DNA of 64,000 nt from Leptothrix cholodnii SP-6 (GTDB lineage: Bacteria; Pseudomonadota; Gammaproteobacteria; Burkholderiales; Burkholderiaceae_C), in contig NC_010524.1 in assembly GCF_000019785.1 (NCBI RefSeq), positions 1,488,001 to 1,552,000 of the forward strand. The letters are read 5' to 3'. The position numbers and the translations under genes are program-made. Positions 1-8,089 of the stretch are shown here, in pieces. Below the pieces are notes generated by a model. It was not told the DNA's origin. It ran no database searches and saw only the letters and a program-made list of their open reading frames with translations. Each line of letters starts with the position of its first letter. Position 1 is the stretch's first letter.

Positions 1-1
1 T

Positions 2-382
2 GACGAGCAGTTGCTCGCGCCGCACGTGCTCAGGGCCGGCGCGTCGGGTTACCTCTGCAAGGAGTGCGCGACCGAACAGCTGATCCAGGCGATCCGCGCC
101 GTCACGGCCGGCGGCACCCATGTCAGCGCGCCGGTGGCGCAGCGGCTGGCATGGCAGGTCGCGATCGAGTCGGGCGGGGCGCCGCACGAGCGGCTGTCCG
201 ACCGCGAATACCGGGTCATGTGGCTGTTGAGCAGCGGCCGGCACATCGTCGAGATCGCCCAGGAACTGCATCTGCGGCCGCGCACCGTCGCCAGCTATCG
301 CCACAGGGTGCTGCGCAAACTGGGTCTGCATGACACCGCCGAACTGGTGAGCTACGCGGTCCGTCATGAGCTCGTGGGCTGA
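2..382 (+). CDS. NarL/LuxR-family response regulator, 3' part (cut by window start)
   Basis: The reading frame is open from the window edge, so the start and most of the receiver domain are missing. What remains is the end of a receiver domain, with the conserved lysine in GYLCKE, followed by a LuxR-type helix-turn-helix: LSDREY, then a recognition helix around RPRTVASYRHRVLRKLGL. The protein would bind DNA after phosphorylation by a sensor kinase. It is clearly paralogous to the complete regulator at 1656-2291, sharing LSDREY, MWLL.SG, EIAQ.L and the AEL..YA..H.LV ending. The kinase gene follows 122 bases later on the same strand. No target gene can be named from this fragment. Confidence 0.88.
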   Translation, partial: DEQLLAPHVLRAGASGYLCKECATEQLIQAIRAVTAGGTHVSAPVAQRLAWQVAIESGGAPHERLSDREYRVMWLLSSGRHIVEIAQELHLRPRTVASYRHRVLRKLGLHDTAELVSYAVRHELVG

Positions 383-504
383 CTATCGGCAATGGTCCTT
401 CAATCCGAGGCCGGGGGAGGTACTGTCCCGCTTGTCAATCGGGTCCGGATCCGGTAGACCTCTGACACTCCGATCGGACTACGGCCCAGCACGAAAGGCT
501 GTGT

Positions 505-1659
505 ATGCCCACAGCAGACAAGGCGAACATCCTCCTCGTCGACGACGAACCGGAGAACCTGTCTGCCTTGCGCGTGCTGCTGGACGGTGCCGACCGTCAC
601 CTGCTGCTGGCCCACGACGCCGACGCTGCACTGCGCTGCGCGAGCGAGCACGATCTCGCCCTGATCCTGCTCGACGTGTGCATGCCCGGCACGGACGGTT
701 TCGAGAGCGCGCAGATGCTGCGTCGAAACGAGCGGTCGAGGCTTGCGCCGATCATCTTTCTGGCGACGTCGGCTGACGATCTGGCGTCGATCTCTCGCGG
801 CTACGAGGTCGGCGCGGTCGACTACCTGGTCAAGCCCCTGTTGCCCGAGGTGCTGCGCTCGAAGGTGTCGGTGTTCGTCGATCTGCACCGCAAGAACACC
901 GAGCTGCGCCATGAGGTGGCCGTGCGCCGCAGCGCCGAGCGGCAGGTGCGCGAGTCCGAAGCGCGCCTGCATGCGCTGACCAGCCACTTCATCACCATGC
1001 GCGAAAAGGAGCGCACCGCCATCGCACGCGAGATCCACGACGAGCTCGGCCAGGTGCTGACCGTGCTCAAGATGGACATCGCCTGGCTGGCCAGGCATCC
1101 CGACGATGCACGCCTGCGGGTCAAGACCGATGCGATGAGCCGGCTCATCGACGACACGATCCGCTCGGTTCGCAAGATTTCAGCCGGGCTGCGGCCCGAG
1201 GTGCTCGACGACATGGGCCTGGTCTCGGCGATCGCCTGGCAGACCACGGAGTTCCAGAAGCGCACCGGCGTGCGTTGCCGCTCGGCGCTGCCGCCCGAGA
1301 CCGAGGTCTTCGACAAGGACCTGTCGAACACCCTGTTCCGGATCTTCCAGGAGATCCTGACCAACGTGGCGCGCCACGCACACGCCACGCGGCTCGATGT
1401 CGAACTGCGACAGGCAGGCGACCGGCTGGTGCTCAAGGTGGCCGACAACGGCGTGGGCATCGTCGTGCAAGAGGCCAACGCCCCGACCACCCTGGGGCTT
1501 CTGGGCATGCACGAGCGTGCGCTGAGGCTCGGTGGCACGGTTGCGATCGACGGGGAGCCGGGCGCCGGGACACGCGTGCGGGTGTCCATCCCGATACCGG
1601 GCTCGCAACGCGAGCACGGGCGTGAATCACGCAGCGAACGAGCAGAGGGGTTGCCATGA
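505..1659 (+). CDS. Receiver-histidine kinase, NarX/DegS-type (HisKA_3) output
   Basis: Encodes 384 residues. An N-terminal receiver domain spans about 7-125, with phospho-acceptor D57 in LLDVCMPG and conserved K110. A short linker leads to a HisKA_3 dimerisation domain, with the phosphorylated H178 in AREIHDELGQ. A HATPase_c domain follows, with N287 of the N box and the G1 motif DNGVG near 314. There is no membrane segment, so it is cytoplasmic and probably takes its input through the receiver domain from another kinase. The ATG overlaps nothing upstream and is preceded by AAAGG. The stop overlaps the start of the next gene (ATGA), so kinase and regulator are translationally coupled and very probably a cognate pair. 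The signal is unknown. Confidence 0.9.
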   Translation: MPTADKANILLVDDEPENLSALRVLLDGADRHLLLAHDADAALRCASEHDLALILLDVCMPGTDGFESAQMLRRNERSRLAPIIFLATSADDLASISRGYEVGAVDYLVKPLLPEVLRSKVSVFVDLHRKNTELRHEVAVRRSAERQVRESEARLHALTSHFITMREKERTAIAREIHDELGQVLTVLKMDIAWLARHPDDARLRVKTDAMSRLIDDTIRSVRKISAGLRPEVLDDMGLVSAIAWQTTEFQKRTGVRCRSALPPETEVFDKDLSNTLFRIFQEILTNVARHAHATRLDVELRQAGDRLVLKVADNGVGIVVQEANAPTTLGLLGMHERALRLGGTVAIDGEPGAGTRVRVSIPIPGSQREHGRESRSERAEGLP

Positions 1660-2291
1660 ACATGCGGGTCTTCATCGCCGACGATCATCCGGTGGTCCGG
1701 CAAGGCCTCAAGCAGCTGCTGGGCGCCGAGGCCGATTTCAGCGTCGCCGGCGAAGCCAGCAGCGGCCACGAGGTGATCGACCAATGCGGGCGCTTCGCCT
1801 GGGACGTGGCGGTGCTCGATTACCGGATGCCCGGCAAGGGCGGCATCGACCTGATCAAGGAACTGCGCCAGCGCTTCCCGGACCGGCCGGTGCTGGTGCT
1901 GAGCGTCTGCCCGGAGGACCAGTACGCGATGCGTGTGCTGCGCGCCGGTGCGGCCGGCTACCTGACCAAGGAAAGTGCGCCCGAGGACCTGGTCAACGCC
2001 ATCCGCAAGGTGGCGCGTGGTGGGCGTTTCGTCAGCGCCGCACTGGGCGAGCAGCTGGCGCTGTCGCTGTCGACCGGTGGCGACGAGCCGCTGCATTGCC
2101 GCCTGTCGGACCGCGAGTACCAGATCATGTGGCTGCTCGCCTCGGGCAAGAAGGTCGGCGAGATCGCGCAGCAGCTCTTCCTCAGCCCGAACACCATCAG
2201 CACCTACCGCAAGCGCATCCTCGAGAAGCTCGATCTGAAGAGCAATGCCGAGCTGATGCGCTACGCCATCGGGCATCAGCTGGTCGATTGA
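1656..2291 (+). CDS. NarL/LuxR-family response regulator
   Basis: Complete 211-residue two-domain regulator. The receiver domain has the acidic pair D9-D10, phospho-site D55 in VLDYRMPG and K105 in GYLTKE. The LuxR-type helix-turn-helix covers about 147-205, with the recognition helix near SPNTISTYRKRILEKL. It overlaps the upstream kinase by four bases and is its likely partner. A second ATG two codons in (1662) is an alternative start. It strongly resembles the truncated regulator at the window start, which suggests a duplicated regulator around one kinase. The 3' end overlaps the convergent protease gene by 16 bases. Confidence 0.92.
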   Translation: MNMRVFIADDHPVVRQGLKQLLGAEADFSVAGEASSGHEVIDQCGRFAWDVAVLDYRMPGKGGIDLIKELRQRFPDRPVLVLSVCPEDQYAMRVLRAGAAGYLTKESAPEDLVNAIRKVARGGRFVSAALGEQLALSLSTGGDEPLHCRLSDREYQIMWLLASGKKVGEIAQQLFLSPNTISTYRKRILEKLDLKSNAELMRYAIGHQLVD

Positions 2292-3091
2292 GGCGTCTGC
2301 GGGCCGGCTGATCGGGGCGCGCCTGTCACGCCCGGCCGGTTCGCCGTTTCGCTGCCCTCGACGCGGGCATCGTCGGCGGTGAGCGTCATCAGGATGTCGG
2401 CGTACCAGGCGCAGTTCAGGCCGAGCGATTCATCGAGCAGCTGGTCGCGGGTTTCCATGTCCATGCGCGACGAATGCACGCCCAGCAGCTTCCACGGCAG
2501 CGACAGGCCCGAGGCCGTGCTGCGCATCACCACCGGCGCGCCGCTGACGCCGCGGTGCGTGCGGGCGTCGGTCAGGAAATAACCCTGGCCCTGGAAACGC
2601 ACGCCGAACGACGACGCGATCACCGCCTGGCGCACCACCGGCAGGTGATGCAGCGTGTCGTGGAAACCGAGCGGGAACCCCACCACCAGCAGCGCGCTGC
2701 CGACCTCGACCTCGTCGAGTGAGCCTTGCAGATGCGCCGGCGTGAAGCAGCGCAGCAGCACCGACGCCGGTAGCGCGGCGCGATCGAGCTCGATCACCGC
2801 CACGTCGATCTCGCCGCCGGCATCGCGGCCCTGGCGCCACAGGCTCTTGCCGTCCTTGTAGAGCATCACCGATAGCACGCCCGAGCGCGTCAGGTTGACC
2901 GCATCGGTGTGCAGGTCGATCTCGATGCGGTTGGGGAAATGCTTGCTCGGCTTGTCGATCACGACATGCCGGCTGGTGACGAGAAACAGGCGCCCGTCGC
3001 GCTCGAAGAAGAAACCGCTCGCGCCGGTGAGAACCCGGTCTCCGTCGAAGGTCGAGACCCGGGTGGCGGTCAGCAGTATCGGTTCGATCAT
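2276..3091 (-). CDS. Trypsin-like serine protease domain protein
   Basis: Encodes 271 residues from the ATG at 3091, where the conserved sequence begins; an upstream extension to 3178 is basic, low-quality coding sequence and was not used. A chymotrypsin-fold triad is visible: H42 in TSRHVV, D96 in EIDVAVIEL and S183 in GVSGAPVV. No signal peptide or PDZ domain follows, so it is shorter than DegP/HtrA proteins and probably cytoplasmic, resembling stand-alone trypsin-like peptidase domain proteins. The substrate is unknown. It is divergent from nifB, so its upstream region is shared with the nifB control region, but no sigma-54 promoter facing this gene was seen. Confidence 0.75.
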   Translation of the reverse strand: MIEPILLTATRVSTFDGDRVLTGASGFFFERDGRLFLVTSRHVVIDKPSKHFPNRIEIDLHTDAVNLTRSGVLSVMLYKDGKSLWRQGRDAGGEIDVAVIELDRAALPASVLLRCFTPAHLQGSLDEVEVGSALLVVGFPLGFHDTLHHLPVVRQAVIASSFGVRFQGQGYFLTDARTHRGVSGAPVVMRSTASGLSLPWKLLGVHSSRMDMETRDQLLDESLGLNCAWYADILMTLTADDARVEGSETANRPGVTGAPRSAGPQTPQSTS

Positions 3092-3158
3092 GGTCGGCTT
3101 TCGTGAAGTCAGCGCCGAGTGTCGGCGATGTCGCAGTCGCGGTGTCGGATGTCTGCTT

Positions 3159-3174
3159 TGTCGCAATCCACACA
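3159..3174 (+). promoter_or_regulatory. NifA upstream activator sequence (TGT-N10-ACA)
   Basis: TGT, ten bases, then ACA: an exact match to the NifA enhancer consensus. It lies 55 bases upstream of the nifB sigma-54 promoter, a workable distance for activation by DNA looping. Confidence 0.8.
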
Positions 3175-3229
3175 GCATGCCGAGGCCGGTGAATTGCGCT
3201 AAGTCGTTGATTCATCAAGATGCGCGACC

Positions 3230-3245
3230 TGGCACGGCTCTCGCA
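3230..3245 (+). promoter_or_regulatory. Sigma-54 (-24/-12) promoter of nifB
   Basis: TGGCACG, four bases, then TCGCA. The invariant GG and GC are ten bases apart as required; the -12 box differs from TTGCA at one base. It lies 53 bases before the nifB start and downstream of a NifA site. Confidence 0.82.
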
Positions 3246-3298
3246 AAAAGAGCTGCAAACCTGCCCATCCCGGCAGTCGATCGCACGGAGAGTTGCCC

Positions 3299-4888
3299 AT
3301 GTCTCAAGCCACCGCCTTCGTCAACATCGCGGACCTGCGCAAGGGTCGCCAGGCGCTGAGCGAAGTTGTCGATGTTCCTGAAACCGGCGGGGGCTGCGGC
3401 ACCAGCGGCGGTGAGGGCAAGGCCAGTTGCGGCACCTCCGCCGGCCCCGACGACATGCCCGCCGAGATCTGGAACAAGGTCAAGAACCACCCGTGCTATT
3501 CGGAAGAGGCGCATCACCACTACGCCCGCATGCACGTGGCCGTGGCGCCGGCCTGCAACATCCAGTGCAACTACTGCAATCGCAAATACGACTGCAGCAA
3601 TGAGTCGCGCCCGGGGGTGGTGAGCCAGAAGCTCACGCCCGAACAGGCCGTCAAGAAGGTCGTGGCGGTGGCCAGCGAGATCCCGCAGATGACGGTGCTC
3701 GGCATTGCCGGCCCGGGCGATGCGCTGGCGAACCCGAAGAAGACCTTCGACACCTTCCGCATGCTGCAGGAGCAGGCGCCCGACATCAAGCTGTGTCTCT
3801 CGACCAATGGCCTGGCATTGCCGGCGCTGGTCGACGAGATCTGCAAGTACAACATCGACCACGTCACGATCACCATCAACATGGTCGATCCGGAGGTGGG
3901 TGCGAAGATCTATCCGTGGATCTTCTGGGATCACAAGCGCGTGACCGGTGTCGAGGCCGCGCGCATCCTGCACGAGAACCAGATGCTCGGTCTGGAGATG
4001 CTCACCGCGCGCGGCGTGCTCACCAAGATCAACTCGGTGCTGATCCCCGGCATCAACGACGAGCACCTGATCGAGGTGAACCGCGAGGTCAAGAAGCGAG
4101 GTGCCTTCCTGCACAACATCATGCCGCTGATCAGCGAAGCCGAACACGGCACCGTGTTCGGGCTGACCGGCCAGCGCGGCCCGAGCGCGCAGGAGCTGAA
4201 GGCCGTGCAGGACGCGTGCATGGGCGGCGCCAACCTGATGCGCCATTGCCGCCAGTGCCGCGCTGATGCAGTGGGCCTGCTGGGCGAAGACCGCTCGGAA
4301 GAGTTCACGCTCGACAAGATCGAAGAGATGGAAGTGGTCTACGACCTCGACAAGCGCAGGAGCTACCAGGACAAGGTCGAGACCGAGCGCCAGGCCCAGC
4401 ATGCGGCCAAGCTCGCCGCGCTGGCATCGAGCAACACCGACGACGGTGTCGACCCGGGCATGAAGGTGCTGGTGGCTGTGGCCACCGAAGGCCACGGCAA
4501 GGTCAACCTGCACTTCGGCCACGCCACCGAGTTCCAGATCTTCGAGGTGAGCCAGGGCGAGGCCCTGTTCGTCGGCCATCGCCGCGTCGACCTCTATTGC
4601 CAGGGCGGCTACGGCGAAGAAGAAGCGCTGCCGTCGGTGGTCAATGCCATCAACGACTGCCACGCCGTGCTGGTGTCCAAGATCGGCGCCTGCCCGCGCG
4701 ATGAACTGAGCGCCGCCGGCATCGAGCCGGTGGACGAATACGCGCACGAGTTCATCGAGAAGGCCGCGCTCTCGTGGTTCGGCCGCTACCGCGAACGCAT
4801 TGCCAGCGGCGCCATCACGCATCAGCCGCGCGGCGACGCCCGCATCCGCCAGGGCGCCTACACCTCGGGCGCCGAACACGCTGCCTGA
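3299..4888 (+). CDS. nifB: Nitrogenase cofactor biosynthesis protein NifB (radical SAM)
   Basis: NifB builds the 8Fe-9S-C core (NifB-co) of the iron-molybdenum cofactor using radical S-adenosylmethionine chemistry. The 529-residue protein starts at the ATG with GGAGA seven bases upstream rather than at a TTG two codons earlier. The radical SAM cysteines are C86, C90 and C93 (CNIQCNYC), preceded by the NifB signature [17 protein letters not shown] second cysteine set lies near 260 (RHCRQC). A NifX/NafY-like domain occupies about 395-510 (KVLVAV.TEG....LHFGHA), the fused architecture common in proteobacteria. It heads the operon behind a NifA site and a sigma-54 promoter, and the ferredoxin that probably feeds it electrons follows directly. 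Confidence 0.98.
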   Translation: MSQATAFVNIADLRKGRQALSEVVDVPETGGGCGTSGGEGKASCGTSAGPDDMPAEIWNKVKNHPCYSEEAHHHYARMHVAVAPACNIQCNYCNRKYDCSNESRPGVVSQKLTPEQAVKKVVAVASEIPQMTVLGIAGPGDALANPKKTFDTFRMLQEQAPDIKLCLSTNGLALPALVDEICKYNIDHVTITINMVDPEVGAKIYPWIFWDHKRVTGVEAARILHENQMLGLEMLTARGVLTKINSVLIPGINDEHLIEVNREVKKRGAFLHNIMPLISEAEHGTVFGLTGQRGPSAQELKAVQDACMGGANLMRHCRQCRADAVGLLGEDRSEEFTLDKIEEMEVVYDLDKRRSYQDKVETERQAQHAAKLAALASSNTDDGVDPGMKVLVAVATEGHGKVNLHFGHATEFQIFEVSQGEALFVGHRRVDLYCQGGYGEEEALPSVVNAINDCHAVLVSKIGACPRDELSAAGIEPVDEYAHEFIEKAALSWFGRYRERIASGAITHQPRGDARIRQGAYTSGAEHAA

Positions 4889-4932
4889 CCCCTACTTTTC
4901 AACTGTTTCCAGTCCCCATCAAGGAGAACGAC

Positions 4933-5127
4933 ATGGCCCTCAAGATCATTGCCTCGACCTGCACCGGCTGCTCGGCCTGCGAGCCTGAATGCCCCAACGT
5001 CGCGATTCGCGAAAAGGGCGGCACCTTCGTCATCGACCCGAAGAAGTGCACCGAATGCGAAGGCCAGTTCGACTCGCCGCAGTGCGTCGCCGTCTGCCCG
5101 GTCGAAGGCTGCATCAAACCTGCGTGA
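4933..5127 (+). CDS. fdxN: 2[4Fe-4S] ferredoxin, FdxN type
   Basis: A 64-residue bacterial-type ferredoxin. The first cluster motif is C10-x2-C13-x2-C16-x3-C20-P. The second is C39-x2-C42-x8-C51-x3-C55-P, with the longer spacing typical of nif-linked ferredoxins. The start is the ATG after AAGGAG; an overlapping longer frame beginning inside nifB is not supported. Placed 44 bases after nifB, it matches the FdxN family, for which a role as electron donor to NifB has been shown in Azotobacter. A further cysteine at position 60 lies outside both motifs. Confidence 0.93.
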   Translation: MALKIIASTCTGCSACEPECPNVAIREKGGTFVIDPKKCTECEGQFDSPQCVAVCPVEGCIKPA

Positions 5128-5135
5128 GAACCCAA

Positions 5136-5540
5136 ATGATCCTGCCTACCCTCACTGTCACCGCCGCGGCCCAGAAGTTCATCAGCCGCATGGTCCGTTT
5201 CTCCGAGCACCCGACCGGCGGTTTCCGTCTCACGGTTTCTGCCGGTGGCTGCTCGGGCTACAACGCCGAGTTCACGGTCGAGCCCGCGGCGCAGGCCGGT
5301 GACGGCGAATTGCTGGTCAATGGCGTCAAGGTCTTCCTGCCCGCCGAAAGCCGCCTGATGCTCGACGGCGTGACGATCGACTTTGCCGACACCCCCACCC
5401 GGAGCGGTCTGACCTTCATCAACCCGAACGCGGCCGCCTGTGGCTGCTCGACCTCGGGCGATGCCGCGGCGCCGCCGGCCCAGGCGACGGTGTCGGTGAG
5501 CTCGATCACCCGCATGAGTTCGGCCAGCGCCGGCCACTGA
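5136..5540 (+). CDS. Nif-associated IscA/HesB-type iron-sulfur carrier
   Basis: A 134-residue A-type carrier. It has the three family cysteines: one in GGCSGYN and the pair in AACGCS near the end of the domain, which together hold an iron-sulfur cluster. A roughly 30-residue alanine/serine-rich tail extends beyond the usual 107-120 residues. Only eight bases separate it from the ferredoxin gene, so they are co-transcribed. The likely role is delivering clusters to nitrogenase or to NifB, as for IscA-nif of Azotobacter. The assignment to the A-type family is secure; the precise client is inferred from position. Confidence 0.88.
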   Translation: MILPTLTVTAAAQKFISRMVRFSEHPTGGFRLTVSAGGCSGYNAEFTVEPAAQAGDGELLVNGVKVFLPAESRLMLDGVTIDFADTPTRSGLTFINPNAAACGCSTSGDAAAPPAQATVSVSSITRMSSASAGH

Positions 5541-5564
5541 GAGCCGAGGCCAGGGGAGCACGCC

Positions 5565-6215
5565 GTGCCGATCGATCCCGACTTCGACGACGCCGTGCTC
5601 GGCTTCGGCCTGCCTGCCGAGGCCGAGCAGGCCCTCGCGCAAGCCGGCGTCCTGCGTGCCGACCCGCCCGAGGCGATGGCCGCGCTGATGCGCGCCAAGG
5701 CGATCGCGCCCGAGCATCCGGCCGTGCTGATCGCGTTCTATCGCCATCACTTCTACGGCCACCGCCTGGCCGCCGCGCGCGACGTGGCACGCACGGCGCT
5801 GGTGGTCGGCGCACGTGCACTCTGCCTGCCGCTGGTCTGGCGCGACGTGCCCGGGCGTGCCCTGGCCGGCGCGGACGAGGACATCACGACCCGCTTCTAC
5901 TTGTGGGTGCTCAAGGGCTACGCCTACCTGAGCATGCGCCTGGACGACCCGGTGGAAGCGCGCGACGCGCTCGCCAAGCTGCGCATGATCGACCCCGACG
6001 ACCGTGTCGGTGGCGCCTTGCTCGAGGCCGTGCGGCAGCGCCGCGAGCGCAGCGAACTGCGTGCTCGGTTGCGCGACACGCTGGGCGTCGACATCCACGT
6101 CGATCGCGTCGATGACGCCGACGGCTTCGATGACGGCGAGGACGACGGCCCCGCGCTGCCGGTGTTCGGTGCGGCCGCCTGGGCGCGCGTCTCGGGCTCG
6201 ACGGGAGCCGCGTGA
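5565..6215 (+). CDS. TPR-like nif-cluster protein of unknown function
   Basis: 216 residues from a GTG start. The middle (about 35-165) is alpha-helical and reads like two or three degenerate tetratricopeptide units (A..LM.AKAIAPEHP.VLIA.YRHHFY; LKGYAYL.M.LDDP.EA...L.KL...DP). The C-terminal part is very acidic (DDADGFDDGEDDGP). Similar proteins are recalled next to nifB and the LRV gene in other betaproteobacterial nif clusters, but no function is established. The stop overlaps the following start by one base, implying coupling to the FeS4-LRV protein, so the two may work as a pair in nitrogenase assembly. A protein-protein interaction role is inference from the repeats. Confidence 0.7.
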   Translation: MPIDPDFDDAVLGFGLPAEAEQALAQAGVLRADPPEAMAALMRAKAIAPEHPAVLIAFYRHHFYGHRLAAARDVARTALVVGARALCLPLVWRDVPGRALAGADEDITTRFYLWVLKGYAYLSMRLDDPVEARDALAKLRMIDPDDRVGGALLEAVRQRRERSELRARLRDTLGVDIHVDRVDDADGFDDGEDDGPALPVFGAAAWARVSGSTGAA

Positions 6216-7027
6216 TGGTCGATCAGCCCCCCGCCTGGAACGACATCCCCGCCGTGCACTGGCAGGGCGGCGAGCTCGACTGCCAGGGTTGCGTGCATGC
6301 GCCCTTGCGGGCCGAAGGGCGCTGCGAGCCCGGACGCATGTGCATGCAGGACGCCTATGCGCGGCGCATTGACCGCTTCTTCAGGGCCCACCCCGAACTC
6401 GCCAATCAGCACCTGGGACACGACTACTTCGAGGTGCGGGCGATCGCTGCGCGCTACGCCGACGTGTTCCGCCTGCCGGCGCTGATGAACGATCCGGACG
6501 AGACCGTGCGCCTGCAACTGGCCCTGCGCCTGCCGCAGCGCCAGCTCCTGAGCATGCGTGACGATGCGCATCGCGAAGTGCGCATCCGCGTGGCCTACGG
6601 CCTGGCGGCGGAGCACCTGCCGTCGATGATGCGCGACCCCGATTACCACGTGCGCGCCACCGTGGCGCGGCGTCTCAGCGAGGGCCTGCTGCCGCTGCTG
6701 ATCAACGATCCCGACCTGATGGTGCGCCGCGAAGTGGCGCAGCGCGTGCCGATGCCGGCGCTGTGGCGCATGGTCGAGGACAGTGAGTCCGAAGTGCGCC
6801 GCATCGTCGCCGAACGGCTGCCGGCGCCGCTGCTGGACGCCCTGGTCGACGACCCCGACCTGCTGGTGCGCTGGCAAGCCGCTGGCCGCGCGATGGGCGC
6901 GGTGCTGGCGCGTTTCGCCCAGGACCCCGAGGCCGACGTGCGCGAGCGCGCCGAGCAGCGCCGCGCCGAACTTGAAGCCACCGCGCCACCCGACGCCTGC
7001 GCCGGCCCGTCCCTGCATTCCGTCTGA
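6215..7027 (+). CDS. FeS4-cluster leucine-rich-variant (LRV) repeat protein
   Basis: 270 residues. The N-terminus carries the four-cysteine signature C23-x2-C26-x10-C37-x5-C43 in a GRC.PGR.C context, as in the 4Fe-4S domain of the Azotobacter LRV protein. The rest is about eight 23-25-residue helical repeats of the form ALMNDPDETVRLQLALRLP, each with a DPD/V.R core, forming a right-handed solenoid. The ATG at 6215 is used; an in-frame GTG lies one codon before it. The LRV structure is known but its role in nitrogen fixation is not. Position between nifB and nifZ suggests a cofactor or redox-sensing assembly factor. Confidence 0.88.
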   Translation: MVDQPPAWNDIPAVHWQGGELDCQGCVHAPLRAEGRCEPGRMCMQDAYARRIDRFFRAHPELANQHLGHDYFEVRAIAARYADVFRLPALMNDPDETVRLQLALRLPQRQLLSMRDDAHREVRIRVAYGLAAEHLPSMMRDPDYHVRATVARRLSEGLLPLLINDPDLMVRREVAQRVPMPALWRMVEDSESEVRRIVAERLPAPLLDALVDDPDLLVRWQAAGRAMGAVLARFAQDPEADVRERAEQRRAELEATAPPDACAGPSLHSV

Positions 7028-7040
7028 ACCCGAGGCAAGC

Positions 7041-7376
7041 ATGGCCGACATCAACCGCGACGACGACATCATCGAAGTGGCCTCGCCGCCGCGCTACGCG
7101 ATGGGCGAGCGGGTCATCAGCCGCACGGTGATCCGCAACGACGGCACCTACAACGGCAAGGACATCGGCGAGGTGCTGGTCAACAAGGGCGAGATCGGTT
7201 TCGTCACCTCGATCGGCACCTTCCTGCAGCAGTTCTACATCTACGCGGTCGAGTTCGTCGAATCGGGCCACCGCGTGGGCATGCGTGGCAAGGAGCTGTG
7301 CACGCTCGACCACCTGCCCGAAGAAGTGCTGGCGCAGCTCGGCGAGCGCGCTCGGCAACTCCAGGACCTTCGTTGA
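7041..7376 (+). CDS. nifZ: NifZ family protein (first copy)
   Basis: 111 residues from the ATG at 7041. The NifZ pattern is present: G..V......I.NDGTY.GKDIGE.LV.KGE.GFV..IGTFLQQFYIYAVEFVE. NifZ takes part in maturing the P-clusters of the MoFe protein, acting on the second alpha-beta half in Azotobacter. The longer frame beginning inside the LRV gene is not credible. A second, shorter NifZ homologue follows 15 bases later, so the operon carries the gene in tandem. Confidence 0.9.
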   Translation: MADINRDDDIIEVASPPRYAMGERVISRTVIRNDGTYNGKDIGEVLVNKGEIGFVTSIGTFLQQFYIYAVEFVESGHRVGMRGKELCTLDHLPEEVLAQLGERARQLQDLR

Positions 7377-7391
7377 TTCAAGGAGAACCGC

Positions 7392-7670
7392 ATGATCGAC
7401 CAGCGCCTTCCCAAGTTCGAATGGGGCCAGCCCGTGATCGCCGCCGTCGATCTCTACAACGACGGCAGCCACCCCGAAGTGCCCGAAGACCACCTGCTGA
7501 TCCCCGCTGGCGGCATCGGCGAGGTGGTGCAGGTGGGCCACCACGGCGAGGCCAACATCCCCGTCTACATGGTCGACTTCGGCCTGGCAGTGATCGGCTG
7601 CCTCGAAGAAGAGATCGCCCTCGAAGGCACCGACCTCATCACCCTGGCCGTTCAGGCCGAGGAGGCCTGA
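7392..7670 (+). CDS. nifZ: NifZ family protein (second, shorter copy)
   Basis: 92 residues with the same fold pattern as its neighbour: F.WGQPV.A..DLYNDGS......D.LLIPAG.IGEVVQVG......PVYMVDF. It has a good ribosome site (AAGGAG). It diverges enough from the first copy to be more than a recent duplication, and lacks the first copy's N- and C-terminal extensions. Tandem nifZ genes downstream of nifB are recalled in related nif clusters. The two may act on different steps or form a hetero-oligomer, but that is inference. Confidence 0.85.
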   Translation: MIDQRLPKFEWGQPVIAAVDLYNDGSHPEVPEDHLLIPAGGIGEVVQVGHHGEANIPVYMVDFGLAVIGCLEEEIALEGTDLITLAVQAEEA

Positions 7671-7672
7671 GC

Positions 7673-8089
7673 ATGCGCGCGCTCAAGGCCGCCCGCCCGC
7701 GGCGCTCTGCTACAGGCTCACGCGATGAGCCTGCCGAGCCCCCCGCCGTGAGATCGGCCGCCGTCAGCAGCCTCGACGCGCGCCGGATCGAGAACGCGCT
7801 CGACCAGCGCAGCCGCTACAAGTACGTGCAGCCGCGTTTCCTGCGCGAGGGCCGGGGCTGGAAGATCGCCAGCCCCAACTGCTCGCGCAACGTCGACAGC
7901 GCCGGCGGCGAGATCGACATCGCCTGGCTGGTGCCGGTGGCCGCAGGCCGCCAAGGCCTTGACGGAGGCTGGCTGCTCTACGCCCGCGATCACGCCCAGG
8001 ACTGCTGGCAGCTCAAGCGCCACGACGCCTCGCTGCCGGCCTTGCTGGCCCACCTCTGTGCCGATCCTGACCGGGAGTTCTGGGTATGA
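7673..8089 (+). CDS. Conserved nif-cluster protein, possibly DUF3024-like
   Basis: 138 residues beginning three bases after the second nifZ and ending with an ATGA overlap into nifS, so it is firmly inside the operon. After a basic, probably disordered first 35 residues comes a compact domain with RYKYVQPRFLREGRGWKI, C.RNVD..GGEIDIAWL, a YARDH...CWQLKRHD segment and a terminal DPDREFWV. The ending and the aromatic strand resemble DUF3024 proteins, a family without known function. Two cysteines are present but do not form a metal-site motif. The coupling to nifS suggests a role in sulfur or cluster delivery, unproven. Confidence 0.65.
   Translation: MRALKAARPRRSATGSRDEPAEPPAVRSAAVSSLDARRIENALDQRSRYKYVQPRFLREGRGWKIASPNCSRNVDSAGGEIDIAWLVPVAAGRQGLDGGWLLYARDHAQDCWQLKRHDASLPALLAHLCADPDREFWV

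Noticed and set aside
3092..3178. N-terminal extension of the trypsin-like protease
   Set aside because: The added 29 residues are basic and unstructured and lie over the NifA site region; the family-like sequence starts at the ATG at 3091.
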